A DNA stretch of 64,000 nt from Peribacillus sp. FSL H8-0477 (GCF_038002765.1 NZ_JBBODE010000002.1:1674001-1738000), one strand, 5' to 3'; counted from the stretch's first letter, positions 45,222-53,318 are shown. A program made the numbers and translations. The notes: generated from the sequence alone by a model not told the origin.

Positions 45222-46610
45222 ATGGAAAAAAAACAAGGCGGTTCACTTAAACGTGAACTAAAAACAAATCAATTGACAATGATCGCGATGGGCTGCGCTA
45301 TTGGAACAGGATTATTTCTTGGCAGCGGTCTGGCCATATCAACGGCTGGTCCAAGTGTACTTATAAGCTATGCAATAGGAGCGTTCATTGTATTGCTTCT
45401 GATGGGATGTTTAGCTGAGATGACCGTGGCCTACCCAACCTCCGGATCCTTTGGAACCATTGCTGAGAAATATATCAGTCCCATGGCTGGTTTTCTGGTT
45501 CGTTATTCGTATTGGATTGCGAATGTCTTAGCGGTAGGCGTGGAAGTTAGTGCGATTGCGGTATATATGAAATATTGGTTCTCAACGGTTCCTGGAGTCA
45601 TCTGGATTGTGCTGTTTGCAGCGATTCTTATTTATGTAAATATCACTAGTGTTCATACGTTCGCTTCATTTGAATATTGGTTTTCTATGATTAAAATCAG
45701 TGCAATTGTCTTGTTTGTCTTATTAGGAGCGTACGTTCTGCTTGGATCAGATACTCCATCTACAGGGTTCAGTAATTATGTGAATGATGGAGGCTTCATG
45801 CCATTTGGTTTGTGGGGATTATGGGTGGCGGTCTTTATCTCGTTATTCAGTTTCCTTGGTACGGAGATGATTGCGGTCACAGCCGGTGAGGCAAAAGATC
45901 CGGATGTCGCCGTTCCAAAGGCACTGAAAGCGACTGTTTTCCGCTTATCGACTTTTTATGTTCTTACGATTGGTATTATGCTGCTGATTGTACCTTGGCA
46001 GTCAGCCGGGATTGAAGTAAGTCCATTTGTGAAGGTCATGGAAATATTGAATATTCCCGGAGCATCGGGCGTTATGAATTTTATTATCTTAACAGCGGCT
46101 CTTTCAGCAATGAACAGTCAGCTTTATGCATCCACTCGAATGATTTTCGCACTTGCACAGGAAAAACAAGCACCGTCTTGGTTTAATCAGGTGAATAGAA
46201 AAGGGGTGCCATCTAGAGCTGTCGCTGTTTCTACTTTAGGTGTAATTCTAGCCGCTCTCGTTAAGGTGCTTTCACCCGATACTTCTTACGCCTTCATGAT
46301 GGGAATTTCAATGTTTGGAGCCATTTTCACTTGGTTTATGATCTTTGTTTCCCATTTGTATTTCCGAAAAAACTGGGGTAAAAAAGGCGGCAGGCAGTTG
46401 CCGGTTCGGATGATCGGTTTTCCTTATTTAACAATCTTAGGCGGCTTATTGCTGGCAGCCTTAATGATTTCGACTTGGTTCACACCATCATTTAAAATTG
46501 TGCTTCAATTCGGAGTACCATGGCTGATTTTCCTATGTATTGTGTTTAAGATAATGAACTGGACAAAGAAATCATCGCCAACCGACACGAAAAATAAACG
46601 AGTGAGCTGA
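45222..46610 (+). CDS. Amino-acid permease (probable tryptophan importer)
   Basis: A 462-residue APC-superfamily transporter with about 12 membrane segments. [20 protein letters not shown] is the signature first helix of amino acid permeases (AAT group), with [18 protein letters not shown] and [15 protein letters not shown] in the middle. Its place between kynureninase and tryptophan dioxygenase suggests import of tryptophan or kynurenine; specificity is inferred from context. The ribosome site AAAAGGTGATG is weak to moderate; 23 bases follow kynU. Confidence 0.85.
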   Translation: MEKKQGGSLKRELKTNQLTMIAMGCAIGTGLFLGSGLAISTAGPSVLISYAIGAFIVLLLMGCLAEMTVAYPTSGSFGTIAEKYISPMAGFLVRYSYWIANVLAVGVEVSAIAVYMKYWFSTVPGVIWIVLFAAILIYVNITSVHTFASFEYWFSMIKISAIVLFVLLGAYVLLGSDTPSTGFSNYVNDGGFMPFGLWGLWVAVFISLFSFLGTEMIAVTAGEAKDPDVAVPKALKATVFRLSTFYVLTIGIMLLIVPWQSAGIEVSPFVKVMEILNIPGASGVMNFIILTAALSAMNSQLYASTRMIFALAQEKQAPSWFNQVNRKGVPSRAVAVSTLGVILAALVKVLSPDTSYAFMMGISMFGAIFTWFMIFVSHLYFRKNWGKKGGRQLPVRMIGFPYLTILGGLLLAALMISTWFTPSFKIVLQFGVPWLIFLCIVFKIMNWTKKSSPTDTKNKRVS

Positions 46611-46629
46611 CTCACTAGGAGGCTATATC

Positions 46630-47466
46630 GTGAACCAAGATGATAAGAAATTAGATTCAGGCATTCGGACTGATTTTAAAAAAGAGATGTCATATGGTGA
46701 TTATTTGCATTTGGACAGCATTCTCTCAAGTCAGCACAGACTGTCTGATCATCACGATGAAATGCTATTTATCATTATCCATCAAACAAGTGAATTATGG
46801 ATGAAGTTAATTCTCCATGAATTAAAAACCGCAATTGAAAGCATTCAAAAAGATAACTTAGAGCCTTCTTTTAAAATGCTGTCACGGGTTTCGCGAATTC
46901 AGCAGCAGCTTATACAATCATGGAGTGTCTTAGCAACCTTGACTCCTGCTGAATATATGGAATTTCGGGATAAACTAGGGTCTAGCTCAGGGTTTCAATC
47001 TCATCAAAATCGGCTAATTGAATTTTCCCTTGGACAAAAGAATCCGCAACTGCTAGCGGTATTCCGTCATCAACCAGAACTCGCTGAAACTATGGAAAAA
47101 GCACTTGAAGCGCCCAGTATCTATGATGCAGCCATTACGGCACTGGCTGCTAGAGGTCTGCCAATCGATGAAAGTGTGCTGAATCGAGATTTTTCACAAA
47201 CTTATGAAGTGAATGAAAGTGTTGAAAAGGCTTGGCTGATGGTTTATCAAGACGTTGAACAATATTGGGACTTATATGAGTTGGCAGAAAAACTGATCGA
47301 TATTGGCAGCCAACAGCAATCTTGGCGATTTAATCATATGACGACAGTGGAAAGAATTATCGGCCATAAAATGGGAACTGGCGGTTCAGCAGGGGTTTCT
47401 TATTTAAAACGGGTGCTGGATCAGCAGTTTTTCCCGGAATTATGGACATTGAGAACCAAATTATAA
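46630..47466 (+). CDS. kynA: Tryptophan 2,3-dioxygenase
   Basis: A 278-residue haem enzyme that oxidises L-tryptophan to N-formylkynurenine. Conserved segments: [50 protein letters not shown] and the C-terminal [20 protein letters not shown] with the haem His in FNHM. GTG start behind TAGGAGGC. First chemical step of the pathway although third in the operon. Confidence 0.95.
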   Translation: MNQDDKKLDSGIRTDFKKEMSYGDYLHLDSILSSQHRLSDHHDEMLFIIIHQTSELWMKLILHELKTAIESIQKDNLEPSFKMLSRVSRIQQQLIQSWSVLATLTPAEYMEFRDKLGSSSGFQSHQNRLIEFSLGQKNPQLLAVFRHQPELAETMEKALEAPSIYDAAITALAARGLPIDESVLNRDFSQTYEVNESVEKAWLMVYQDVEQYWDLYELAEKLIDIGSQQQSWRFNHMTTVERIIGHKMGTGGSAGVSYLKRVLDQQFFPELWTLRTKL

Positions 47467-47481
47467 AGGAGGAAATGAAGG

Positions 47482-48111
47482 ATGTCACATTGGATTGATA
47501 TTTCTCAAGCGTTAAATACCCAAACTGTAGAGTGGCCGGGTGATACCAAATTTGTCTATAAAATTAGTTGTACAAAGGCCGAAAGCGGCTCAGTAAATGT
47601 AGGACAATTTACTATGAGTACCCATTTTGGTACGCACATCGATGCACCATTCCACTTTGATGACCACGGCAAAAAAGTTCATGAGCTAGATTTGGATCTT
47701 TATATTGGTCCTGCCTTACTCATCGAATGGAATGGAAACGATACACTTAAAGCATCTGACTTTAAAGAAGTCGAATTTGGAGAGGTATCTAGGGTGCTGA
47801 TTCGAACAAATAGCTGGACAGATCGTTCCGTTTTTCCGCAATCCATTCCGACTATTGATCTTGATTTGCCAAAATTCTTGGCAGAAAAGGGGGTTCGGTT
47901 AATCGGTCTAGATTTACCGACAGTTGATCAATTAGACAGCAAAGACCTCCCATCTCATCATGAACTGGCAAAAAACGGTATTCATATTTTAGAAGGTCTT
48001 GTTCTGGAGAACATCGAACTCGGCTGGTACGAGTTATCAGCACTCCCGCTTTCATTAACAGGTGCTGATGGGAGCCCAGTCCGAGCCGTGATTCGGAAAC
48101 TAATTAAATAA
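47482..48111 (+). CDS. kynB: Kynurenine formamidase
   Basis: A 209-residue cyclase-family hydrolase converting N-formylkynurenine to kynurenine. The zinc-binding motif HFGTHIDAPFHF has the HxxxHxDxPxH pattern of bacterial KynB, and LPTVDQLDSKDLPSHH supplies the second metal region. AAGGAGGAAATG is a perfect ribosome site. Last gene of the operon, followed by a terminator. Confidence 0.95.
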   Translation: MSHWIDISQALNTQTVEWPGDTKFVYKISCTKAESGSVNVGQFTMSTHFGTHIDAPFHFDDHGKKVHELDLDLYIGPALLIEWNGNDTLKASDFKEVEFGEVSRVLIRTNSWTDRSVFPQSIPTIDLDLPKFLAEKGVRLIGLDLPTVDQLDSKDLPSHHELAKNGIHILEGLVLENIELGWYELSALPLSLTGADGSPVRAVIRKLIK

Positions 48112-48119
48112 AATACTAT

Positions 48120-48155
48120 AAAACCCAATGATGTATGGATTCATTGGGTTTTAAT
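48120..48155 (+). terminator. Intrinsic terminator of the kyn operon
   Basis: AAAACCCAATGA and TCATTGGGTTTT pair perfectly, followed by TAATTT. Confidence 0.8.
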
Positions 48156-48167
48156 TTAGATTAAGTA

Positions 48168-48196
48168 TTGCAATAATAATCTCGTTAGAATATACA
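48168..48196 (+). promoter_or_regulatory. Candidate sigma-A promoter upstream of the 48.3 kb RNA
   Basis: TTGCAA, 17-base spacer, TATACA. It could drive a longer form of the RNA starting near 48203, where AGCTCAGCGATGGCTGCTGAG can fold into a small hairpin. Confidence 0.4.
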
Positions 48197-48283
48197 CTAC
48201 AGCTCAGCGATGGCTGCTGAGTGAGAAAAACATATCAATTTATCCTTTAAACGAAGGCACAAATAAAAATATAAAAAAGAAGG

Positions 48284-48312
48284 TTGTATCTCCAAGGACT
48301 AGGTGTTATACT
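48284..48312 (+). promoter_or_regulatory. Sigma-A promoter of the 48.3 kb RNA
   Basis: TTGTAT (48284-48289), a 17-base spacer and TATACT (48307-48312), the latter preceded by TG one base upstream as in an extended -10. There is no start codon with a ribosome site just downstream. Confidence 0.6.
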
Positions 48313-48317
48313 AACAT

Positions 48318-48441
48318 AGCGATGAGCTAATTTGCGTAAGACGCGAGACACTAAGCTTCGGCTTAACGTAGGGATGTGGCCCAACGGTCTTTCGCCGCAA
48401 ACGCATCAGACGCCTGCATTTATGCAGGCGTCTTTCTTTTT
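48318..48441 (+). ncRNA. Candidate structured small RNA or leader, about 120 nt
   Basis: A promoter, a GC-rich folded region and a perfect terminator follow one another with no reading frame between. Pairings visible: GATG (48321) with CATC (48404), TTTGCG (48331-48336) with CGCAAA (48396-48401), and TAAGC-TTCG-GCTTA (48352-48365), a UUCG tetraloop hairpin. The terminator stem is AGACGCCTGCAT with ATGCAGGCGTCT. I do not recognise a known riboswitch class. It could be a trans-acting RNA or a leader of the DUF6440 gene 130 bases on. Confidence 0.5.
48408..48441 (+). terminator. Terminator of the 48.3 kb RNA
   Basis: A 12-base perfect stem (AGACGCCTGCAT with ATGCAGGCGTCT) and TTTCTTTTTG. Confidence 0.85.
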
Positions 48442-48446
48442 GTTTT

Positions 48447-48479
48447 AAAAAACAGACCCTACGAGGTCTGTTTTTTTTT
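48447..48479. terminator. Second strong terminator in tandem
   Basis: AAAAAACAGACC and GGTCTGTTTTTT pair perfectly around CTACGA and run into nine T residues. It lies only a few bases after the previous terminator and would stop transcription from both sides. Confidence 0.85.
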
Positions 48480-48571
48480 GTGTACACATAGGTTGAAAAA
48501 GGAATTATTTTACATATAGTGGTAATATCAAAAGAAGCTGTTTCAACAAACCGAAAAGGAAGTGGGTTTTA

Positions 48572-48757
48572 GTGGCAGATAAACGGTTTGAGGATGTTTA
48601 TACTCAAGGGAAAATGGAGGTTACCAAAATCATTCGTGATAATGAGACAGGAGTCCTATATATGTTTCATAATGACGGCCTAACTTCTGGGTTAACTGTT
48701 AGGGTTGATAAAGATGGAAAACCTTTAGTTGATAAAGATTTTATACCGGTTGAATAA
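48572..48757 (+). CDS. DUF6440-family small protein
   Basis: A 61-residue protein: IIRDNETGVLYMFHNDGLTS followed by a GLTVRVDKDGKPL strand. This is the compact DUF6440 pattern (a target-like KETGVxYL strand then GLTPLxDxDGKP) found in Firmicutes and some phages; function unknown. GTG start behind AAAAGGAAGTGGG. Two terminators stand between it and the upstream RNA, so it may have its own promoter or be under attenuation. Confidence 0.6.
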   Translation: MADKRFEDVYTQGKMEVTKIIRDNETGVLYMFHNDGLTSGLTVRVDKDGKPLVDKDFIPVE

Positions 48758-48796
48758 TACGACGGCTGCTTCTCTATGTCCTAAAAAATAGAAAGA

Positions 48797-48840
48797 CACA
48801 AAATAAAAAACAGACCCAGTGGGATCTGCTTTTATTTTGT
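48797..48840. terminator. Terminator of tatA (minus strand)
   Basis: AAAATAAAAAACAGACCCA pairs partly with GGATCTGCTTTTATTTT; on the minus strand it follows the tatA stop and ends in a T-rich run. Confidence 0.6.
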
Positions 48841-49041
48841 TGACACGTCTTTTTTAGCAAGTTCAATATCTTGTTGGACATCGCTTTTTATATCACTAGT
48901 AATATCATTCGTGGCTTTTTTGAATTCACGTAATGAGTTTCCAACAGCACGGCCAATTTCAGGGAGTTTATTTGGTCCAAAGATGATTAATGCTAGGACT
49001 AAGATAATAATCAGTCCGGGTACCCCAATGTTTGATAACAT
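48832..49041 (-). CDS. tatA: Twin-arginine translocase subunit TatA
   Basis: A 69-residue TatA/E protein. One N-terminal membrane helix ([20 protein letters not shown]) is followed by the [20 protein letters not shown] hinge and amphipathic helix, and by a charged tail. It forms the protein-conducting part of the Tat export path. TatC is not adjacent, as for several single tatA genes in Bacillus. AGGAGTTGAA precedes the start on the minus strand. Confidence 0.92.
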   Translation of the reverse strand: MLSNIGVPGLIIILVLALIIFGPNKLPEIGRAVGNSLREFKKATNDITSDIKSDVQQDIELAKKDVSTK

Positions 49042-49199
49042 TATTTAGTTCAACTCCTACATGTTTTAAATCTATGTCCATTATAGCTCTTTGGTAAAAG
49101 ATTGCAAATAGAAATGGTTTAAAGGCGGAGGAATATACATTTATAAAATCTGCGTGAAAAATATATTAAAAAAAGTTCTGAGTTGGAAGTTTTTGTACT

Positions 49200-49228
49200 T
49201 GTATTTTTCTTTCAGATTGGATATTATA
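49200..49228 (+). promoter_or_regulatory. Sigma-A promoter of the 49.2 kb RNA
   Basis: TTGTAT (49200-49205), 17-base spacer, TATTAT (49223-49228). No ribosome site and start codon follow. Confidence 0.55.
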
Positions 49229-49234
49229 CATATA

Positions 49235-49473
49235 CAAGCTGCGTTGTACGTAACGATAATTAAGTTTTAACCTTTAAGTTGTAACAGGGAGTTTTATTAT
49301 CAAAGCAGGAATGTCAGGCCTCTGCAGTAAATGCACTGAGGACATACAGGATTGCTTTTGCGAGCACCCACTTTTTGACAAAGTGGTCTAAAACTTTCTT
49401 ACACTATTTACGGCAAAGGCGGCTTCTACTTTAAACACGCAAACCAGTTCCTTTTGGAACTGGTTTTTTTGTG
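49235..49473 (+). ncRNA. Candidate structured RNA, about 235 nt, ending at a strong terminator
   Basis: Between the promoter and the terminator lies a region with nested pairing and no gene. CAAAGCA (49301-49307) pairs with TGCTTTTG (49353-49360); inside, ATGTC pairs with GACAT and CTC with GAG around a TGCA-flanked loop. A second hairpin is CCACTTT (49368-49374) with AAAGTGG (49380-49386). The terminator stem is AACCAGTTCC with GGAACTGGTT and seven T residues. It lies between tatA and the second hemAT gene. It matches no RNA class I know; it could act in trans or as a leader. Confidence 0.5.
49442..49470 (+). terminator. Terminator of the 49.2 kb RNA
   Basis: AACCAGTTCC pairs perfectly with GGAACTGGTT around TTTT, and then T residues continue to 49470. 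Confidence 0.85.
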
Positions 49474-49526
49474 CATTCTAAAGAATGTGTTCAATTTGTT
49501 GAGGTCTGGGAAATTTTTCTTTTCAT

Positions 49527-49627
49527 TTGTCTTTCTGCAAAGTAAAATGATAATACTATATAAAAATAACAGACTAAGAAAAGGAAACGTGGATTATTCT
49601 TTCGCTAACTGGGCGCTTGAAAGAATA
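49527..49627 (+). promoter_or_regulatory. Promoter and leader hairpin of the second hemAT gene
   Basis: TTGTCT, an 18-base spacer and TAATAC (49551-49556) form a candidate promoter. In the leader, TATTCTTTC (49595-49603) pairs perfectly with GAAAGAATA (49619-49627) around a 15-base loop containing GGGCGC; GTAGCGCAAC downstream can pair with the loop. The ribosome site AAGGGG lies about 25 bases further on. Confidence 0.45.
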
Positions 49628-49667
49628 GGAGTGAGTAGCGCAACCGGCCAATAAGGGGATAAATGGA

Positions 49668-50966
49668 ATGTTAGGATTACTAAAGAAGAAATCAGTTAAT
49701 ACCCATTGGTTAGTACAAGGCAATAAAACAGATATCTCTATCAGCGTTACCGATCCAGCTATACTACAGAAATTGAAGATGATCCGCCTTTCTGAATCAG
49801 ATTTGCACGTAATAAAATGCCTGCAGCCTGTAGTTGAGGAACATATTGACCAATTGGTTGATGACTTTTATTCCACTATTATTGAAGTTCCTGCTTTGAA
49901 ACATATAATTGAATCGTATAGTATGCTCGAAAAACTAAGGTCAACATTGAAAGTACATGTGATTGAGTTGTTTTCCGGTCATATTGATGAAAAATTTTTA
50001 GAAATAAGGGATAGAGTTGCGAAAGCACATTATAAAATTGGATTGCAGCCAGCATGGTATATGGGTGCCTTTCAAAATTTACAAAATTCACTTTTGACAA
50101 TTATCTGTAATAAAACTGAGGATATTGGAGAACTTCAGCAACTCTTATCGGCTGTTACCAAAATACTTAGTCTGGAACAGCAAATTGTTTTAGAAGCCTA
50201 TGAACGTCAAAATGCTGAAATGATCCATAATACATATACGCAAGGCAGGCAGGCAATCCAAGGAGAAATTACTGCTGTAAGCAAAGATCTGGTTTCATTG
50301 GCAGAGAAGACCATTACATCGGTTGAAACCTTGGTAAACAGTAGTATAGGAGTAAAGAATCAAATGGCAGCTAGCATCGAGCAATCGAATACTGTCCAAG
50401 AAATGTCAGTTGAAGGACAGGAAAAGCTAAATGAATTATTGACAAAGATCTATTTGATTAACAATGATACACAAGCCATGACAGACCGTACTCTACAATT
50501 AGTCACATCGACTCAACGAATTACAGAGATTGTCCGTATCGTTGAAGAAATCGCGGAAAAAACAAATATGCTTGCCATTAATGCAGCGATTGAAGCTGCT
50601 CGAGCGGGCGAACATGGCAGAGGATTTGCCGTAGTATCACAAGAGGTCAGGAAGCTTTCTGAGCAAACAAAGGATTCTGTTTCGGAAATCCGTACACTTA
50701 TTACTGCTTCAGACGTAAATACGGAGAAAGTGATGGAATCACTTGAACATGTTAAATCGGCCGTACAATCAGGTGTATCGACTTCTAAAGAGACAAAACA
50801 GGTTTTTACTCATATAGCTGAATCAATTATTGAAAGTGCTCAAACTTTATCTACCATTGATAGAAAAATGAACGGACTTGTCTACGTGATTGAAGAAATC
50901 GGAGAAGCAACAGCAAGCGTTTCAGCTTCAGCGGAACAGTTGGATGGAATAGCTAACAACGGTTAA
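49668..50966 (+). CDS. HemAT-like globin-coupled oxygen sensor, copy 2
   Basis: A 432-residue paralogue of the protein at 41.4 kb. The globin domain carries H121 in [18 protein letters not shown] as proximal haem ligand; the signalling hairpin reads [20 protein letters not shown]. Both regions look complete, so the copies may respond to different oxygen ranges or different gases. No membrane segment. ATG behind AAGGGGATAAATGG. The two copies bracket the kyn operon by coincidence or design. A terminator follows. Confidence 0.9.
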   Translation: MLGLLKKKSVNTHWLVQGNKTDISISVTDPAILQKLKMIRLSESDLHVIKCLQPVVEEHIDQLVDDFYSTIIEVPALKHIIESYSMLEKLRSTLKVHVIELFSGHIDEKFLEIRDRVAKAHYKIGLQPAWYMGAFQNLQNSLLTIICNKTEDIGELQQLLSAVTKILSLEQQIVLEAYERQNAEMIHNTYTQGRQAIQGEITAVSKDLVSLAEKTITSVETLVNSSIGVKNQMAASIEQSNTVQEMSVEGQEKLNELLTKIYLINNDTQAMTDRTLQLVTSTQRITEIVRIVEEIAEKTNMLAINAAIEAARAGEHGRGFAVVSQEVRKLSEQTKDSVSEIRTLITASDVNTEKVMESLEHVKSAVQSGVSTSKETKQVFTHIAESIIESAQTLSTIDRKMNGLVYVIEEIGEATASVSASAEQLDGIANNG

Positions 50967-50985
50967 TGTTGCTTGTACAGATGAT

Positions 50986-51010
50986 GGGATCCTGTTGTGA
51001 TCCTTTTTCT
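50986..51010 (+). terminator. Terminator of the second hemAT gene
   Basis: GGATC and GATCC stem around CTGTTGT followed by TTTTTCTTTT. Confidence 0.6.
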
Positions 51011-51054
51011 TTTAGTCAAAATTCTTACTAGTGATTTTTGGGGGAGGGTTAACA

Positions 51055-51114
51055 TTGACTACTACCTATGTAAAATGGGGGCAATCAAGAATTAAAATAC
51101 TTGGGAAAAAATAG
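51055..51114 (+). CDS. Possible 19-residue small ORF
   Basis: A TTG start behind GGGGGAGGG, then TTTYVKWGQSRIKILGKK. The ribosome site is strong, but the frame is short and has no known relative. It might be a leader peptide; a terminator follows at 51147. Kept at low confidence. Confidence 0.2.
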   Translation: MTTTYVKWGQSRIKILGKK

Positions 51115-51146
51115 CATACTTCCCCAAAAGCACTTAATCATGCGTA

Positions 51147-51177
51147 AAGACCTTCGTAATAGAAGGTCTTTTTTTTA
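51147..51177. terminator. Terminator before wrbA
   Basis: AAGACCTTC and GAAGGTCTT stem around GTAATA, with a T8 run. Confidence 0.85.
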
Positions 51178-51267
51178 ATTCGTTTAAACTTTTTGAAAAG
51201 TGATTACAAATTGCATGGTTTTGGGTAGAAGAAGTGTAACGATACATTCTCTGGAGGTAAAAATTAC

Positions 51268-51876
51268 ATGTCTGTAAAATTAGCGATTATCTACTATAGC
51301 TCTACCGGAACGAATTATCAGTTAGCCTCTTGGGCCGCAGAAGCAGCGAAAGAAGCGGGTGCAGAGGTAAAGATTCTGAAAGTGAAGGAAACAACACCAG
51401 CAGAAGTCATTGAAGGAAATGAAATTTGGCAAAGGACCATTGAGAGAACGAAGGAAATAGCAGAAGTGGCACTAGAAGATTTGGAATGGGCAGATGCGTT
51501 TATTTTCAGTACCCCAACTCGCTATGGGAATGTACCCTCACAGTTCCAACAGTTTTTAGATACAACTGGCGGACTTTGGGCAGAAGGGAAACTTGCTAAT
51601 AAAGTTGTGAGTGCCATGGCTTCTGCTCAGAATCCACATGGAGGTCAGGAAGCGACGATTCTTTCGCTTTACACATCGATGTATCATTGGGGGGCCATTG
51701 TGGCAGCTCCGGGCTATACGGATCCAGTGACGGTTACTGCCGGAGGCAATCCGTATGGAACCAGTGTTACTGTCGACCAAGAGGGAAAAATGAAGGAAGA
51801 CGTGGAGGAAGCAGTGAAATATCAAGCAAAACGAACGGTATCAGTTGCAGAATGGGTGAAAAAAGGCTTGGAATAA
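51268..51876 (+). CDS. wrbA: NAD(P)H:quinone oxidoreductase, WrbA family
   Basis: A 202-residue flavodoxin-fold enzyme that reduces quinones by two electrons using NAD(P)H and FMN, protecting against oxidative stress. The FMN phosphate loop IIYYSSTGTNYQLA is at residues 8-20, with DAFIFSTPTRYGNVPSQF and the GTSV segment of the FMN ring site. ATG behind TCTGGAGG. It has its own upstream terminator, so it is a separate unit. Confidence 0.92.
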   Translation: MSVKLAIIYYSSTGTNYQLASWAAEAAKEAGAEVKILKVKETTPAEVIEGNEIWQRTIERTKEIAEVALEDLEWADAFIFSTPTRYGNVPSQFQQFLDTTGGLWAEGKLANKVVSAMASAQNPHGGQEATILSLYTSMYHWGAIVAAPGYTDPVTVTAGGNPYGTSVTVDQEGKMKEDVEEAVKYQAKRTVSVAEWVKKGLE

Positions 51877-51958
51877 GAAAAGATTTTAATAAATTGGAAA
51901 AATAAAGGGAAATGAAAGAGCGAACTCGAACCTTTCTTTTAAAGGGGGATCGAGTTCT

Positions 51959-52693
51959 ATGCTTTTGTTTTTCAGGGTTTTTGTTTGGGTTATATTTACC
52001 GCACTTCTGGCATATGTTTTTCTATCATGGAGAAATAAGGAAGCGGTAAGTAAAAAAATCGAAGTAATCCGGAAAACGTGGTATCTTATTTTTATTTTAG
52101 GTGCTTTAATTTTTTGGACAGTTCAGCCGATGAGCATCTTTGACAGCTGGAAGAATTATATAATCGTTGCAGTGATTATTGTTTTAATTGATATGTTTGT
52201 TTTTCTGAGTATGTATATATCTAAGGTTGGCGATCATGAGCTTACAGCTGCAACGAAAGCAGTAGCCGAAAATGATAAAGTATTAACAGACAACAGAGAA
52301 AAAATAAAAAACATGTTTTCTTTATTGAAAAAAGAGGGGATTCCTGAGTACTACCAAACCAATCAGGAGTATCTTGACTATTTAAGTATCCTCTTACAGG
52401 CTTATGTGGAGAAAGATGGAATGAATGTTCATATCTTGCCTTTTAAAACGGACCAAGATAAGCAATTGGCACTTTCTGGGTTGAACGACTTGAATACAAG
52501 TGCTATCCGTGCTACATTAGAACGAGAGGATACGTATTACAACGATGAAGAGAAGATGGCGCTAAATCCTGTTAGTATATTAACTGACCCATATATCATA
52601 AAAGTCAAATCACGTTCCTTTGTATCTGAAGTAGATTGTTTACTTATAGCTCTTCTGATTATGATCTTTGATATGGTGATAAAGCAGCGATAA
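51959..52693 (+). CDS. spoIISA: Type II toxin SpoIISA
   Basis: A 244-residue membrane toxin matching SpoIISA. Three N-terminal hydrophobic segments (about 5-22, 40-58 and 67-87) are followed by a cytosolic GAF-like domain; EVIRKTWYLIFILGALIFWT is close to the family sequence. In B. subtilis it is lethal to the mother cell during sporulation unless SpoIISB is present. AAAGGGGGATCGAG is a strong ribosome site. The antitoxin gene follows after 17 bases. Confidence 0.92.
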   Translation: MLLFFRVFVWVIFTALLAYVFLSWRNKEAVSKKIEVIRKTWYLIFILGALIFWTVQPMSIFDSWKNYIIVAVIIVLIDMFVFLSMYISKVGDHELTAATKAVAENDKVLTDNREKIKNMFSLLKKEGIPEYYQTNQEYLDYLSILLQAYVEKDGMNVHILPFKTDQDKQLALSGLNDLNTSAIRATLEREDTYYNDEEKMALNPVSILTDPYIIKVKSRSFVSEVDCLLIALLIMIFDMVIKQR

Positions 52694-52710
52694 AGGCGGT
52701 GATGGATAAA

Positions 52711-52884
52711 ATGAGTATCTACGATAAGGGCAGTGAACATGCTTCTGTAGCAGTAAGAAAACCAAAGGTAAAAACACCGGAAGTCGGTTTAAGTCCCCAT
52801 ACAAAAAAACTAATGGCTCAAAATGAGCAAATTATCCATAAACAAAAACGAACGGTATTCAGCCGTTTGCGGGCAATTTTTTAA
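52711..52884 (+). CDS. spoIISB: Antitoxin SpoIISB
   Basis: A 57-residue basic, likely disordered protein. VGLSPHTKKLMAQNEQIIHK matches the SPHT...NExxI core of SpoIISB, which wraps around and neutralises SpoIISA. I prefer the start at ATG 52711, eight bases after AAAGGCGGTGA; GTG 52699 and ATG 52702 overlap that ribosome site. Together with spoIISA it forms an intact two-gene toxin-antitoxin unit. Confidence 0.87.
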   Translation: MSIYDKGSEHASVAVRKPKVKTPEVGLSPHTKKLMAQNEQIIHKQKRTVFSRLRAIF

Positions 52885-52885
52885 A

Positions 52886-52919
52886 AAAGAGCAAGGAAAC
52901 TAATTTCCTTGTTCTTTTT
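52886..52919 (+). terminator. Terminator of spoIISAB
   Basis: AAAGAGCAAGGAAA pairs with TTTCCTTGTTCTTT around CTAA, with a final T run. Confidence 0.85.
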
Positions 52920-52982
52920 CATGTTTTTTTACATACTGCATATACTACAGAAAATCACTAGCATTGAAAAAGGACGGATCTC

Positions 52983-53117
52983 ATGAATCGAAAACCGAGC
53001 AGAGTAAACATACCGGAACCATCACCAGCACCATCGGATCAAAAAATGCATGAAAATAACGTGAATCTCCTAAAGTACTTGCAAAAACTAAAGAAAAAAC
53101 GATGGAGATTATTATAG
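52983..53117 (+). CDS. Small basic protein downstream of spoIISAB, possible SpoIISC analogue
   Basis: A 44-residue, lysine-rich protein: MNRKPSRVNIPEPSPAPSDQ followed by VNLLKYLQKLKKKRWRLL. It has a strong AAAGGACGG ribosome site. It lies 98 bases past spoIISB, beyond a terminator. B. subtilis has a third small gene, spoIISC, of 45 codons after spoIISB, reported to act as a second antitoxin. Size and place fit, but no sequence identity can be claimed. Confidence 0.5.
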   Translation: MNRKPSRVNIPEPSPAPSDQKMHENNVNLLKYLQKLKKKRWRLL

Positions 53118-53225
53118 AAGATTATTTAAGAGCTGCCTTTCTTTAATCTCGGACAAATCAAAACCCATACTAATCCTACATGTGAAGCTACTATACAATA
53201 TTAAAAGAATTGAATAAAATATAAC

Positions 53226-53318
53226 TAGGGGAGTCCAATTAAGTAGGGCTGAGAGAGAAGTACGTTGAAAATTCTTGACTCTTGGGACCTGATCTGGCTC
53301 ATACCAGCGTGGGGAAGT
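53226..53318 (+). promoter_or_regulatory. TPP (THI-element) riboswitch
   Basis: The conserved parts are present in order: AGGGGAG with GGGCTGAGA, then GGGACCTGATCTGGCTCATACCAGCGTGGGGAAG, given here as CTGATCTGG and ACCAGCGTGGGGAAG. The pyrophosphate and pyrimidine pockets (CUGAGA and CCUGAUCUGG) are intact. A terminator hairpin follows at 53353. Confidence 0.95.

Noticed and set aside
48318-48441. Known riboswitch (fluoride, THF or c-di-GMP class)
   Set aside because: The core conserved strings of these classes are missing; only general stem-loop structure is shared.
49235-49473. 6S RNA
   Set aside because: The length is near, but the long rod with a central bubble and the paired 5'/3' ends typical of 6S RNA are not seen.
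53118-53225. Second ORF antisense to the TPP leader (MLTSPRWYEPDQVPRVKNFQ)
   Set aside because: It is the reverse of the riboswitch and its flank, with no ribosome site.
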